DNA of 64,000 bases from CAYXVF01 sp964468125. Its GTDB lineage: Bacteria > Myxococcota > XYA12-FULL-58-9 > CAYXVF01. Positions 56,401-63,863 of the stretch are shown here, piece by piece (position 1 is the stretch's first letter; every line of letters begins with the position of its first letter). Under the pieces are notes generated by a model. The model searched no databases and was not told the DNA's origin. It was given only the letters and a program-made list of their open reading frames with translations. A program made the translations under genes and the position numbers. The stretch spans positions 1 through 64,000 of the forward strand of contig CAYXVF010000012.1 of NCBI GenBank assembly GCA_964468125.1, read 5' to 3'.

Positions 56401-58505
56401 GCTTTCTTCTTGGCGCTCGCCGCATCATTGGCCGCGAAAGCAAGGCGAGCGGCGGCATTTGGCGTCTCCGCACGGGCCGACAGAATCGCTGGCGCTGGCG
56501 GCCAGCTCTCCCCATCGAGCTGGCTCCGTGCCTTTTCCGCCGCAGCCTCCGCGTCTCCTCCGCCGAAGCAGAGAACCTCCCAGCCGTCGAAGCTCGGACC
56601 GTCGCCGGGCTGCTGCGGCTCAGTCCCGCGGGTCTCGTTCAGCGCCGCTGCCGTTGAGCTGGCCGGGGCGGAGCTCAGCGATGAAGTGCCCGTCATCTTG
56701 CTGGCGAGGTAGCCCGCTACGGCGCGGAGGGTGTTGACGTCCGAGAGCTTGAGCTCTTCATCGCTCGAAACACCGTAGCGCTCGCGAAGCTCGCCGAGAA
56801 CCTCGGCTTGCTTCACCGTGTCGATGCCTAGGTCCGCTTCGAGATCGTAGTCGGGCTCGAGGTCCGCGACGTCGTATCCGGTCGCTTCGGCGAAGATCTG
56901 AATGACTGCGGTCAAGAGCTCATCGGGAGAGGTACTCATAGTCGTCTTCTCGGCGGACGCCGCCGGCGCCGCTGCCAACCCCGTCGCGGGGTCGGTGAGG
57001 GTCTTGCTTCGTCGATCGTTCTTGTCACCAACGCCAACCGATCCCGGTCCACGGTATTCCTCGAGGACCGCGTGCACGTTCGTGCCACCGAATCCGAATG
57101 CGCTCACACCCGCACGCCTGGGTTCGTCACTCTCCCAGGGGCGTGCTTTCGTGCTCACCTCGAGGTAGCCCTCATGCAGCGGAGAAGCATCCGGGGAACG
57201 CTCAAAGCCGGCGCTCGGAGGCAGCTGCTTGTGGTGCAGCGCGAGGGCGGTCTTGATCAGCGACGCGGCCCCCGCAGCGGCCTTCAAGTGGCCGATCATC
57301 GATTTCACGGACCCGAGCGGGACCTTCTTGGGTGCGCTTCCGCTCGCCTTCAGGAGCTCGGTCAACACACCGACCTCGGTCGCGTCGCCGACCACCGTCG
57401 AGGTACCGTGGGCCTCAAACAGCCCGACGGTGTCGATGCCAAAGCCGGCATCTTCGTACGCTCGCTGCACGGCCATGCGTTGGCCGCGAGGATTGGGCGC
57501 GGTCATGCCCTTGCCCTTGCCATCGCTGGCCGCACCGACGCCGCGAATCACCGCATAGACGCGGTCGCCATCGCGCTCGGCGTCCGCGAGTCGCTTCAGC
57601 ACGAGCATTCCGACGCCTTCGCCCATCACGAACCCGTTGGCCCTCGCGTCGAAGGGGACGCTGTGGTCCGCAGAGAGCGCGCCGATCTTCGAGAACTTGA
57701 TGTAGGCAGAGGGGTCGACCATCTGATCCGCCCCGCCGGCGATCGCAATGTCGAATTGACCGAGACGCAGGCCATCCATGGCGCTCTTCAACGCGGCCAT
57801 CGCCGCGGCGCAGGCCGCGTCCGTCGTGAAATTCGTTCCACGCAGATCGAGAGCGTTGGCGATGCGGCCGGCGACGCAGTTCGAGAGCTCACCGGGCATC
57901 GTGTCTTCGGTGATCGGCGGAAAATTCGCCTTGTAGCGCTCCTCCGCTTCAGCCAACACCGCCGCCTTGGTCTCGTTGGGGAGCGCCTTGAACGCCGGCG
58001 AGTCGTGGAGCGCCTTGAGCACGAGCGGGAAGTAGCTCCGAGCGACCGTTTGCTTCTCGTAGGTCCCGCCCATCGCGTTGCCGATGATCACCGCGGCGCG
58101 GTCGCGGTCGAACTCGCGCCCCTCGTCGGCGTTTGGAAGTGGCTTCAGGCCTGCGTCGAGCAGCGCCTCGGCAACCGCGCTCACCGCGAGCTGCTGAACG
58201 GTGTCGATCGAGCGCAGGGTCTTCGGAGGAATGCGAAAGCGTCGGGCGTCGAAGGCGAGGTGCTCATCTCGCAGGAATCCACCGATACGAGAGTAGCTCT
58301 TGTCCGGCTCGCTTCGGTCCTCGGACCAAAAGAGCTCCGGGTCCCAGCGGTGTCTTGGCACCTCGCGGATCGCGACGTGATTGCGCAGGATGTTCCGCCA
58401 GAACTCGTCGATGTTGGCCGCGTCGGGAAAGATTCCCCCAACGCCGACGATCGCGATGGGGGCGGTCGGATGCATGGAACCTGTGCGTCCAGTATTCTCA
58501 GCCAC
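52550..58505 (-). CDS. PUFA/polyketide megasynthase, N-terminal part (KS-ACP-AT-KS'-ACPn)
   Basis: N-terminal 1985 residues, cut at its 3' side by the gap. Domains in order: ketosynthase (1-485; Cys232, His366, His406 intact), ACP1 (525-605), malonyl-type acyltransferase (730-1040; Ser832 in GHSLG, HAFH at 934-937), a linker with three SPSVR repeats (1079-1104), a divergent second ketosynthase KS' (1120-1630; Cys1372 in NAACASG, His1520, His1558/1560), then ACP2, ACP3 and ACP4 (centres 1740, 1833, 1970). Each ACP reads DLGIDTVKQAE, with Thr563, Thr1740, Thr1833 and Thr1970 at the phosphopantetheine Ser position. The start is GTG with GGGAG upstream; MHPTAPIAI ten codons on is an alternative. 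Iterative synthesis of a long reduced acyl or polyene chain is likely; the product is unknown. No enoyl reductase is nearby. Confidence 0.93.
52707..52814 (-). repeat. 18-bp tandem repeat coding DAPATV linker
   Basis: Six consecutive 18-base units (unit GTCGACGGTTGCCGGTGC on the plus strand), the first three identical and the last three with one to several changes. They code DAPATV repeats followed upstream by degenerate units (DAAATA, APARVD), a flexible Ala/Pro linker between ACP3 and ACP4. Unit number could vary by slippage. Confidence 0.95.
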
Positions 58506-59207
58506 GTCGAGAGTCTCCCACTCCAGTTGCCAGCTCGAGGCTCTAAGAGAAAACCGCCGGGACGACTACTTTTTCGCCCTCGTTTACACAAGGAGCGAAG
58601 AGTCGTACCGACGGTTCGTACGTCGTCCCCGAGATCGCACTCGGGGGTTCTATCAGGCGATCAATTGCGCGAGGAGCCCCATCCGGTCGCCAAAGCCACG
58701 GTGGGAACGTTACGCCATCCCATGCGCTGCTCGTTGCGCGCACCGCTGCGGACCATCACCGCCGCTCTCGCTGCCTCTGCTGCTCGTTCGGAACGCTCCG
58801 CCTGTCGCTTGTTCATCTCGTGCTGCATGATTTCCCTCGCGTTTCGCCCACGTTAAAGCAAGACCCGCGCCAAGATCTCCAGAAATCACAAGCAAACGAT
58901 ATCGTTGAACTTTCACTCAACGACGACGAGTTTTCCTCCGGCGTAGGTGCGTACTGAACTTCGCGGTGGGGGTGGCTCGGGTGCGACATTTCGCCCCGTT
59001 TTCCGACAAAAGCTCGAAATTTCCTGTGTTTGCGGCCGTAGAAGGGAGTTCGCAGTGTCGCTACAGCGCTGTCCGGGGCGCCGTCGCACCTACTTCGCAC
59101 CACCGATGTTTCTGAAATCATTGACTTTTTCCTGTTTTCAGGTCGCTTGACTCGACCTCGGGATGCGGTTTACCGTCCGGGCTCCCAGCATCTTCCAAGG
59201 GGGACTT
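58506..59207. other. Divergent intergenic region between megasynthase and bactofilins
   Basis: About 700 bases with no convincing gene. It must hold the promoters of both the synthase (minus) and the bactofilin cluster (plus). The part near 58870-59150 is less GC-rich than its surroundings. A perfect 12-bp palindrome AACGATATCGTT (58895-58906) and an adjoining GTTGA-N8-TCAAC repeat (58904-58921) are the most operator-like sequences. No tRNA is seen. Confidence 0.55.
58895..58921. promoter_or_regulatory. Palindromic operator-like sequence
   Basis: AACGATATCGTT (58895-58906) is a perfect palindrome, and GTTGA (58904-58908) with TCAAC (58917-58921) forms an overlapping second inverted repeat. 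It lies about 390 bases before the synthase start and 290 before the first bactofilin. Function as a regulator site is inferred from symmetry and position only. Confidence 0.35.
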
Positions 59208-59549
59208 ATGGCAGACGAAGCGCCCTGCATCATCGGCGAGGGCATTCAGATCCGCGGGAATCTCTCCGGATCGGGCGGGCTCGTGATCGAGGGACGAGTC
59301 GAGGGCCACATTGCGCTCGAGGACCACATCGTAGTCGAGAACAGCGGCACGGTGGTCGCGGACGTGGAGACGGAGGAATTGACGGTTCAGGGCAAGATGT
59401 CCGGCAACATCGACGCCACCAACCGTGTCTCCATCACCGCGAGCGCGACCGTGATCGGAGACGTACGCGCACCGCGCATCGTCATCGAAGACGGCGCCCG
59501 TTTTCGTGGGCGCATCGAAATGGAAGTCCCGCTTCCTCCGGACATTTAG
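59208..59549 (+). CDS. Bactofilin 1
   Basis: 113 residues, almost entirely a bactofilin (DUF583) beta-helix: CIIGEGIQIRGNLSGSGGLVIEGRVEGHI, VENSGTVVADVETEELTVQGKMSGNIDATNRVSITASATVIGDVRAPRIVIEDGARFRGRIEM. Bactofilins self-assemble without nucleotides into filaments or sheets at the membrane or cell pole and scaffold cell-shape and chromosome-segregation proteins. The start at MADEAPC has AAGGGGG just upstream; a longer frame adds 15 unlikely residues. First of three tandem copies. Confidence 0.95.
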   Translation: MADEAPCIIGEGIQIRGNLSGSGGLVIEGRVEGHIALEDHIVVENSGTVVADVETEELTVQGKMSGNIDATNRVSITASATVIGDVRAPRIVIEDGARFRGRIEMEVPLPPDI

Positions 59550-59559
59550 ACGGGTGTTT

Positions 59560-59609
59560 GGACCCTCAGGGTCCATTGAGCGAATCGAAAAATTCGCCCC
59601 GCTGGGGCG
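59560..59609 (+). repeat. Three consecutive hairpins between bactofilins 1 and 2
   Basis: Within 50 bases: GGACCC/GGGTCC (59560-59574, three-base loop), GCGAAT/ATTCGC (59580-59597, CGAAAA loop), and CGCCCC/GGGGCG (59595-59609, GCT loop, sharing three bases with the second). None has a T-tract. They could set differential expression of the two bactofilins by transcript processing or attenuation. Confidence 0.5.
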
Positions 59610-59630
59610 CACAAAGGGAGACCTAGCAGT

Positions 59631-59948
59631 ATGGCAAATACGATCATCGGCAGCTCGATCGTCATCGATGGTGAGATCACGGGTGACGAGGACCTGGTCA
59701 TTCAAGGCACCGTGAAAGGTCGAATCCAGCTCAAGGAAAGCCTCTACGTCGAGAGCTCCGGAGTGGTTGAAGCGGACATCGAGACCCAGAATGTCGACGT
59801 CTCTGGCCAGGTTACGGGCAACATCACTGCCTCCGACAAGGTCGAGCTCAAGAGCGAGTGCCGCATGGTCGGGGACATCAAGGCGCCCCGAATTCTGATC
59901 GCCGACGGCGCTTCCTTCAAGGGCAACGTCGACATGGACGTCGCCTAG
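59631..59948 (+). CDS. Bactofilin 2
   Basis: 105 residues, a minimal bactofilin core (TIIGSSIVIDGEITGDEDLVIQGTVKGRIQLKESLYVESSGVVEADIETQNVDVSGQVTGNITASDKVELKSECRMVGDIKAPRILIADGASFKGNVDMDV) with almost no tails. Same fold and repeats as its neighbours. GGGAG lies 11 bases before the ATG. It is 81 bases after bactofilin 1 and 60 before bactofilin 3, so the three are probably one transcription unit, possibly modulated by the hairpins upstream. Confidence 0.95.
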   Translation: MANTIIGSSIVIDGEITGDEDLVIQGTVKGRIQLKESLYVESSGVVEADIETQNVDVSGQVTGNITASDKVELKSECRMVGDIKAPRILIADGASFKGNVDMDVA

Positions 59949-60008
59949 CCCACTCTGCTCACTGTCGTAGCGGCTCCGAACGCGTGAGGGCCGCGAGGTA
60001 GGCTAATC

Positions 60009-60632
60009 ATGGTCGATTCATCGAGAAGCAGCACTGCGATCGGGCCGTCGATGCTCGTTCGCGGCAATCTCCAGGGCGACGAGGACCTCACCGTACTCGG
60101 CCGCGTGGAGGGCAATGTCGAGCTAACGCGCACACTGATCGTCGAAAACGGCGGGATCGTGAAGGCCGACGTCTCCGTCCGCAATGCGGTGATCAGCGGC
60201 ATCGTCGTTGGGAACATCAACGCGAGCGACAGCATCGAAATCACCGAGACCGGTCGGGTCGTGGGCGACATCACGGCGCCCCGCGTGCTGATCGTCGACG
60301 GTGCTCGGTTCCGCGGTATGGTGGACATGGGCAACCTCGATGCGCCGCGTGCCTCCGAGCCGTTGCCCGCGCGGACCGTCTCGCGCGCCGGTTCCGGCAG
60401 CTCCACTTCCCTCGCCGCCCGAAGCGGTGGCACCGCACGCAGCGCTGTCCCAGCCCGGCGACAAGCACCGCCACCACCACCGCCACGGCCAGCCCCCGCT
60501 CGTCAGGCGGCTCCGTCGAGCCCACGTCCGAGCTCTGCGAGCAGCGCTCCTGCGAGCAACGCCGGCAGCAAGACGAAGAAAAAGAAGAAGACCAAGAAGA
60601 AGGTCGTGGTTCGCAAGAAGAAGAGAAGCTAG
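60009..60632 (+). CDS. Bactofilin 3 with basic C-terminal tail
   Basis: 207 residues. The bactofilin core occupies about residues 12-112 (TAIGPSMLVRGNLQGDEDLTVLGRVEGNVELTRTLIVENGGIVKADVSVRNAVISGIVVGNINASDSIEI). A Pro/Ala/Ser/Arg-rich disordered region follows and ends in a Lys/Arg tail (KTKKKKKTKKKVVVRKKKRS), net charge about +15. The tail could bind DNA, acidic membrane lipids or a partner. In Myxococcus the bacNOP bactofilins scaffold ParABC proteins; the three-gene layout here is similar but no par genes are adjacent, so a direct equivalence is not claimed. Confidence 0.93.
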   Translation: MVDSSRSSTAIGPSMLVRGNLQGDEDLTVLGRVEGNVELTRTLIVENGGIVKADVSVRNAVISGIVVGNINASDSIEITETGRVVGDITAPRVLIVDGARFRGMVDMGNLDAPRASEPLPARTVSRAGSGSSTSLAARSGGTARSAVPARRQAPPPPPPRPAPARQAAPSSPRPSSASSAPASNAGSKTKKKKKTKKKVVVRKKKRS

Positions 60633-60714
60633 GTGCTGCGGGGGGCGCTGCTGCCCCCTCGGCCGTTTTTGCGCTGCTCTTGACCGAGTCTTCGCGCTTT
60701 AGGATTGCTTCCCC

Positions 60715-61281
60715 GTGACCGACCGACTCGTACGACTTCTCGCCGATCTGTCCTGGCGCAAGGGTCCCGTAACCCTCGCCTCGGGCAAGGTCAGTGACTT
60801 CTACATCGACTGCAAGCAGACCGCGTTGAACGCGGAAGGGGCGAAGCTCATTGGCGAGCGCGTTTGGGAGCGCATTCGAGCACTTCGTGAAGAAGGCCAC
60901 GACATCCGTGGCGTCGGAGGCCTCACTCTCGGCGCCGACCCGATCGGCCTCGCCACCGCGCTGGTGAGCGCCGGCTCCGAAGACCCCGTACATGCCTTCA
61001 TCATTCGCAAGGAGCCGAAAGGACACGGAACCGCCGCCTGGCTCGAAGGCGGCAAGAACCTCCCAGAAGGCTCAAAGGTGGTGATCGCCGAAGACGTGAT
61101 CACGACCGGTGGTTCCACATTGAAAGCGATCACCCGCGCGCGTGAATCGGGTCTCGATCCGGTGGCGGTGGTGGTCTTGGTCGACCGGCAAGAGGGCGGC
61201 CGAGAGACCGTCGAGGAGCAATCGGGACTTCCTGTCTACCCGATTGTGACGCGCTCCGATTTCGACACGCTGGAGTCCTGA
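60715..61281 (+). CDS. pyrE: Orotate phosphoribosyltransferase PyrE
   Basis: 188 residues. SWRKGPVTLASGKVSDFYIDCKQTALNAEGAKLIGERVW, GVGGLTLGADPIGLATAL, FIIRKEPKGHGTAAWLEG and the PRPP-binding loop VVIAEDVITTGGSTLKAI identify OPRTase. It joins orotate to PRPP giving OMP in pyrimidine synthesis. Start GTG, without a clear ribosome-binding site. It lies 82 bases after bactofilin 3 and converges with the next gene. Confidence 0.96.
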   Translation: MTDRLVRLLADLSWRKGPVTLASGKVSDFYIDCKQTALNAEGAKLIGERVWERIRALREEGHDIRGVGGLTLGADPIGLATALVSAGSEDPVHAFIIRKEPKGHGTAAWLEGGKNLPEGSKVVIAEDVITTGGSTLKAITRARESGLDPVAVVVLVDRQEGGRETVEEQSGLPVYPIVTRSDFDTLES

Positions 61282-61337
61282 CACGCGAGGCGCGCGGGCA
61301 CGACGTTTGTCCGATGACGAAAATGGCTCGCGAAGGC

Positions 61338-61757
61338 CTAGAGGTGCTTGAGGAGAAAGTCCGCCAGTAGATCGGAGTCGGATTCGCCGGCTTGCTGCGG
61401 ATCGTCCGAGATCGTCGTGCGCGGCTCCTGGAGCTCGACCGGGGGCGCCGGCACCGGTTCGCCTTCGTCACCAATGCCAACGAAACCCTCCTCGCATTGG
61501 TACGCCGTATCGCCGCTGATCACGCTGTCGCGGTAGTGCTCCGCCCCCGCCTCTGCTATCTCGGTCGCGGTGAGGACCTTGCCGACCCAGCCGCCTTCGT
61601 CCACGCCGTCCAGCACCGAGAGAATGTTGACGGCGCTCTCCAGGCGATAGGACTTGTTCTGGGAGAAAATCGTCAGGGTCTCGCCCTCGAAGAGCACCTC
61701 GCCCTCCTCGATCCAGCACTCGAGCGTCGCTTGCGTAAAGAACAACCGGTCGTCCAT
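61338..61757 (-). CDS. Acidic protein of unknown function
   Basis: 139 residues with the chosen start, very acidic. It begins MDDRLFFTQATLECWIEEGEVLFEGETLTIFSQNKSYRLESAVNILSVLDG, a beta-rich N-terminal half that may be a small PilZ-like or barrel fold, and ends in a Pro/Glu/Asp-rich tail (EGEPVPAPPVELQEPRTTISDDPQQAGESDSD). I do not recognise the family. The start is uncertain: an in-frame extension of 19 residues upstream exists and neither has a clear ribosome-binding site. Divergent from trxA. Confidence 0.6.
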   Translation of the reverse strand: MDDRLFFTQATLECWIEEGEVLFEGETLTIFSQNKSYRLESAVNILSVLDGVDEGGWVGKVLTATEIAEAGAEHYRDSVISGDTAYQCEEGFVGIGDEGEPVPAPPVELQEPRTTISDDPQQAGESDSDLLADFLLKHL

Positions 61758-61886
61758 CACTAGAAAAAGAGTAGTGCCTGTGGAGCCTGTCTCCAAGTAG
61801 GTTGCAGACCCCAACGGTTGAACCGATAGTAGGCGGCGAGCAAGAGTTGGCTAGTAAAAACCATCGTTACGGAGACGGCTTTCGAT

Positions 61887-62216
61887 ATGAGTGACAAGAT
61901 CAGCGATCTCACCGACGCGGGCTTCGAGAGTGATGTGGTCAAGAATACGACCCCTACCCTCGTGGACTTCTGGGCCGAGTGGTGCGCGCCGTGCAAGGCG
62001 CTGACACCCGTTGTCGAGCAGGTGGCGGATGAGTACGGCGGCCGTCTCAACGTAGGAAAGATGAACATCGACGAAGAGCCCGAGACCGCGGGCAAGTACG
62101 CGGTGCGCGCGATTCCGACACTCCTCCTCTTCAAAGACGGCGACGTGGTCGATCAGATCGTCGGGCTGGTGACCAAAGGCAAGATCATCGAGATGCTCGA
62201 CAAACACGTCGGTTGA
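61887..62216 (+). CDS. trxA: Thioredoxin
   Basis: 109 residues, the standard size. The active site reads WCAPC in LVDFWAEWCAPCKALTPVVEQ (WCGPC in most TrxA), the cis-Pro is in RAIPTLLLFKDG, and the C-terminal LVTKGKIIEMLDKHV helix is typical. It is a cytoplasmic disulfide reductase. The Gly-to-Ala change in the active site occurs in some thioredoxins and may shift redox potential slightly. Divergent from the acidic unknown gene and convergent with rodA. Confidence 0.93.
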   Translation: MSDKISDLTDAGFESDVVKNTTPTLVDFWAEWCAPCKALTPVVEQVADEYGGRLNVGKMNIDEEPETAGKYAVRAIPTLLLFKDGDVVDQIVGLVTKGKIIEMLDKHVG

Positions 62217-62228
62217 AGCAACGCCGTC

Positions 62229-63863
62229 TCAGTGAGCGCGCTTTCTGAGGTGGATCGAAAAGACGATCCCCACCGCCACCAGGACGGTGAGCAGACTCGA
62301 CCCTCCGTAGCTGAATAGCGGGAGGGTCATTCCCACCACGGGCATTAGCCCGATCACCATTCCGACGTTGATCAGGGTCTGCCAGAAAATGAGCGCCGCC
62401 ACGCCTGTTGCGAGGAGCGAACCGTACGCTTCGCGCGCGTCGCTTGCGACACTGAGCGTGAAGAGCAAGAGGAGCGTGAACAGTGCCAGAAGGAGCATGC
62501 ACCCCATGAAGCCGTGCTCCTCGGCCCAAACGCTAAAGGCAAAGTCGGTGTGCTGCTCCGGCAAGAAGGACAGCTGGGTCTGAGTTCCCTCCCGGTGCCC
62601 CTTCCCCCAAAAACGTCCAGAACCCACGGCGATCATCGATTGGACCGCATTCCAACCGGCGCCTTGGATGTCCCCCTCGGGATCCATGAAAGTCAGAATG
62701 CGCCGCTTCTGGTAGTCCTTGAGCACGCCGAACCAGCTCACGGCCGCAAGCGCGACTCCGCCGCCACTCAGAATCATGAGGGAGCGCAGGCGCACGCCTA
62801 CGACCAGAATCATCGAAAACCCGATCAGAATGACGATCCCAGCGGTTCCCAGGTCAGGCTCGACGAGAATCAGAACCGCCGGCAGGGCTAAGAGATCGAT
62901 AGGCGCGACCAACAAATCCGTCATCGAAGGCTGAGTACGCTGCCAATTCCGGAACGACGCAAAACCGTAGGCGAGCACCGCCAGGACCAAGAGCACCCGC
63001 AGCGTGAGTGCGCTCGAGACCTCTTCGTAGGGTCCACCGGTTGCCGCCCCATCCGCGAGTCCCGCGATCAGTGCGCCGAACGGGTCACGAATGAACGGCA
63101 AGGTCCAGTTGCGCCACAGCAGCACGCCGAGCCCGACGGCAACGAGGAGAGATGCGATGATCAGATTGCGTCGACGCGTTCGGGGCCAAGGATTCAGCAA
63201 CGCCTGAGCGCGGTCGAAACGAACGATCAGCGCGATGGCGACCACGAGACCGGTGAGAATCAGGGCAAGCAGAGTATATCGAAACCAATTCAGATCGGCG
63301 GGTACGGGTGCTGGGCTGCCGACCTTGTCGTGAAGAAACCGTGCGATACTCCCCACCGGATCCTTGAGCCAATCCTTGCTCCAGGCCGCTGCGACGACGA
63401 CGGCGGCCACGATCGGTCGAGACGGATTCAAGGGACGCAGAAGCGAGCGCATCGAGTAGCCGCCGGGCTCGAGGCGATGGCTGAAGTAGCGGGCGAGACA
63501 AAAGATGACGGCGAGCTTGGCGAGCTCGCTCGGCTGAAAACGAACGGGCCCCAAGACGAGCCAGCGTTGTGCCCCCCCGGCGCTGTATCCCTGCACCAGA
63601 ACCGCGAAGAGGAGCAGGCACACGATGGCGTAGAACGGGTAGGCCAAGCCTTCGCTGACGCGGTAATCGGGCAGCAAGGAGACCGCGACCACGACGGCCC
63701 CAAAGCCCAAGATCAACAGCTGGGTGATGTAGAGGTCCGGCTCACGCGCGGCGGCAGACGAGCTCAGGTTGTAGATCCCCAGGATCGCGATCAGAAGCAC
63801 CATGCCGATCGCCCCCCAGGGGAGCTGACGAATCGAAAGGCGCGTGCTCGCTCCAAGACTCAT
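62229..63863 (-). CDS. rodA: RodA-type SEDS peptidoglycan glycosyltransferase with membrane insert
   Basis: 544 residues, against about 370 in E. coli RodA. Conserved SEDS motifs: GAQRWLVLGPVRFQPSELAKLAVI (95-120), the catalytic-loop Asp in VEPDLGTAGIVI (336-340), FLPEQHTDFAFSVWAEEHGF, and GMVIGLMPVVGMTLPLFSYGGSSLL at the C-terminal end. Residues about 150-310 are an insertion between the PSELAK helix and the PDLGT segment, with at least three extra hydrophobic stretches. It polymerises lipid II for side-wall growth with PBP2. Its ATG overlaps the preceding partial gene by ATGA, so the two are coupled; that gene is presumably PBP2. Confidence 0.93.
   Translation of the reverse strand: MSLGASTRLSIRQLPWGAIGMVLLIAILGIYNLSSSAAAREPDLYITQLLILGFGAVVVAVSLLPDYRVSEGLAYPFYAIVCLLLFAVLVQGYSAGGAQRWLVLGPVRFQPSELAKLAVIFCLARYFSHRLEPGGYSMRSLLRPLNPSRPIVAAVVVAAAWSKDWLKDPVGSIARFLHDKVGSPAPVPADLNWFRYTLLALILTGLVVAIALIVRFDRAQALLNPWPRTRRRNLIIASLLVAVGLGVLLWRNWTLPFIRDPFGALIAGLADGAATGGPYEEVSSALTLRVLLVLAVLAYGFASFRNWQRTQPSMTDLLVAPIDLLALPAVLILVEPDLGTAGIVILIGFSMILVVGVRLRSLMILSGGGVALAAVSWFGVLKDYQKRRILTFMDPEGDIQGAGWNAVQSMIAVGSGRFWGKGHREGTQTQLSFLPEQHTDFAFSVWAEEHGFMGCMLLLALFTLLLLFTLSVASDAREAYGSLLATGVAALIFWQTLINVGMVIGLMPVVGMTLPLFSYGGSSLLTVLVAVGIVFSIHLRKRAH

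Noticed and set aside
49085..58505. Two separate synthase genes or a natural frameshift at 52450-52549
   Set aside because: The shift exists only because the placeholder is 100 bases. Domain boundaries and codon phase on both edges fit one continuous gene with a gap length divisible by three.
47547..58505. An enediyne biosynthetic cluster, suggested by the KR-DH-PPTase end
   Set aside because: No enediyne thioesterase, E3-E5-type or halogenase/oxidase genes are nearby, and enediyne synthases have a single ACP and one KS.
58506..58855. Short open frames between the synthase and bactofilins
   Set aside because: Composition is Arg/Ser/Pro-rich as in random GC-rich DNA, with no ribosome-binding site or domain.
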